DNA of 64,000 bases, taken from NCBI RefSeq assembly GCF_022511585.1, contig NZ_JAKWBN010000009.1:30666-94665 (forward strand). Direction: 5' to 3'. The stretch is from Shimazuella soli (GTDB taxonomy: Bacteria; Bacillota; Bacilli; Thermoactinomycetales; Thermoactinomycetaceae). Shown here piece after piece: positions 62,293 through 64,000 of this stretch (the first letter of the stretch is position 1; each line of letters begins with the position of its first letter). The position numbers and the translations under genes are program-made. The notes under the pieces were generated by a model that did not search any database, was not told the origin of the DNA, and saw only the letters and a list, made by a program, of their open reading frames with translations.

Positions 62293-62841
62293 TTATAGAG
62301 ATTCGGAAGGGCTTTGTTTTTGGCCAAAAGGGATTCTCTCCAGAATCTTTTGTCCAATCCCTAGTTTATTGACTAAAATTGCTACTACTGTTCCTATCAA
62401 AATACCTCCTAAAACATCTGTAGGGTAATGATGTCCTACATAGATACGAGAAAAACCAATAAATAGAGCCATCAGAATAAGTGGAATGCCTAATTTTCGA
62501 TTGTAGAACCATATCGCCAAAGCAATTGCTATTGATCCAGTAGTGTGATCACTAGGAAATGAGGAATCAGCAACATGTGGTAACAGCATGTGTACATGAT
62601 GTGCTACGAAAGGTCGTGGGCGATAGAAAACCAAACCAATTAAGAAATTTACTCCTATAGCTAATGATGCTGTTAAAAAACCATTTATAGCAGCTAATCT
62701 GCTGGATGGGCGGATTGCTAGAATAAGGAGAACTGCAATGTATAGATAAGGACCATATGAAGTCAAACTTTCGAAAAAATGATCCCACCAAAAATTTTGT
62801 CCTGCAAAATGATTGATCCATTGAAACAGCTGATAATCCAA
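62293..62841 (-). CDS. bcrC: Undecaprenyl-diphosphatase, BcrC-like
   Basis: A 182-residue PAP2 membrane enzyme that recycles undecaprenyl pyrophosphate and confers bacitracin tolerance. It carries the three phosphatase motifs FYRPRPF, SSFPSDHTTG and SRIYVGHHYPTDVLG, with about five to six helices. The start is TTG 62841, eight bases from GAGGAGG, giving MDYQLFQWINHFAG, which aligns with the BcrC start MNYEIFKAIHGLS. An ATG at 62880 would add 13 residues and has no RBS. Confidence 0.88.
   Translation of the reverse strand: MDYQLFQWINHFAGQNFWWDHFFESLTSYGPYLYIAVLLILAIRPSSRLAAINGFLTASLAIGVNFLIGLVFYRPRPFVAHHVHMLLPHVADSSFPSDHTTGSIAIALAIWFYNRKLGIPLILMALFIGFSRIYVGHHYPTDVLGGILIGTVVAILVNKLGIGQKILERIPFGQKQSPSESL

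Positions 62842-64000
<1,159 letters not shown>

Overview
The window comes from a low-GC, spore-forming Firmicute. It is most likely a member of Bacillales, and Thermoactinomycetaceae is a reasonable guess that I cannot prove from this sequence. The evidence is AT-rich DNA, strong AGGAGG-type ribosome binding sites, frequent TTG starts, Zur boxes of Bacillus type, a BcrC-type phosphatase and a collagen-like (GXT)n surface protein of the kind found on spores. No rRNA or intact tRNA gene was seen. Much of the window is accessory DNA, with several frameshifted or truncated genes and prophage and transposon scars.

Layout. 1-4.4 kb is a sugar-modification operon: SPASM/radical SAM end, glycosyltransferase, ChbG-type deacetylase, NAD sugar epimerase and APH-fold kinase. 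4.5-7.1 kb holds two Nudix hydrolases, a methyltransferase and an acetyltransferase. 7.1-9.1 kb is a polymorphic toxin with a C-terminal DddA-like cytidine-deaminase domain, followed by a probable Imm1-type immunity gene. 9.2-16.7 kb is a defence-like block: an HNH protein, then an operon of MBL-fold protein, trypsin-like protease with a C-terminal domain, small middle component and zinc-hook SMC-like ATPase (an ABC-three-component, ABC-3C, arrangement), then a small HNH-like protein. 16.7-17.9 kb is a prophage scar, with the end of a tyrosine integrase butted against an amidase that has lost its 5' end.

18.7-27.1 kb holds a frame-broken TPR/HTH regulator divergent from a probable natural-product cluster: fold-III PLP decarboxylase, methyltransferase, AadE-like nucleotidyltransferase, PvcA/DIT1-type isonitrile synthase, second methyltransferase, and a short second alanyl-tRNA synthetase that ends after the editing domain. 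The usual isonitrile partner oxygenase is absent. I regard this as the best candidate for an undescribed system. 27.3-30.6 kb has a nucleotidyltransferase, a HisJ-like PHP phosphatase, a methyltransferase and an S66 peptidase; the last two are partly duplicated at 60.9-62.1 kb.

31.2-41.9 kb is a DISARM class 2 operon (drmE, a NERD-nuclease/helicase gene, drmA, drmB, drmMII) with overlapping genes and no phospholipase-D drmC. A 107-bp repeat at 16.94 kb recurs at 43.33 kb, so the isonitrile cluster and DISARM both lie between direct repeats; a partial third copy is at 60.3 kb. 43.5-45.1 kb holds Tn3 transposase and flavoprotein scraps and a GC-rich, probably imported methionine aminopeptidase.

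45.3-53.8 kb is a zinc-homeostasis region: a decayed zinc-binding lipoprotein gene, the ZagA/YciC GTPase, a znuACBB-type ABC importer and a YcgR/YcgQ-type permease pair. Four Zur-box-like palindromes lie upstream of these genes. 53.8-55.1 kb is decayed DNA. 55.1-57.3 kb is an FAD oxidoreductase convergent with an ECF41-type sigma factor. Then come a MITE-like element, a frameshifted quinone-oxidoreductase-type gene, an SRPBCC protein, remnants, the second S66 peptidase, bcrC, and a collagen-like protein running off the right edge.
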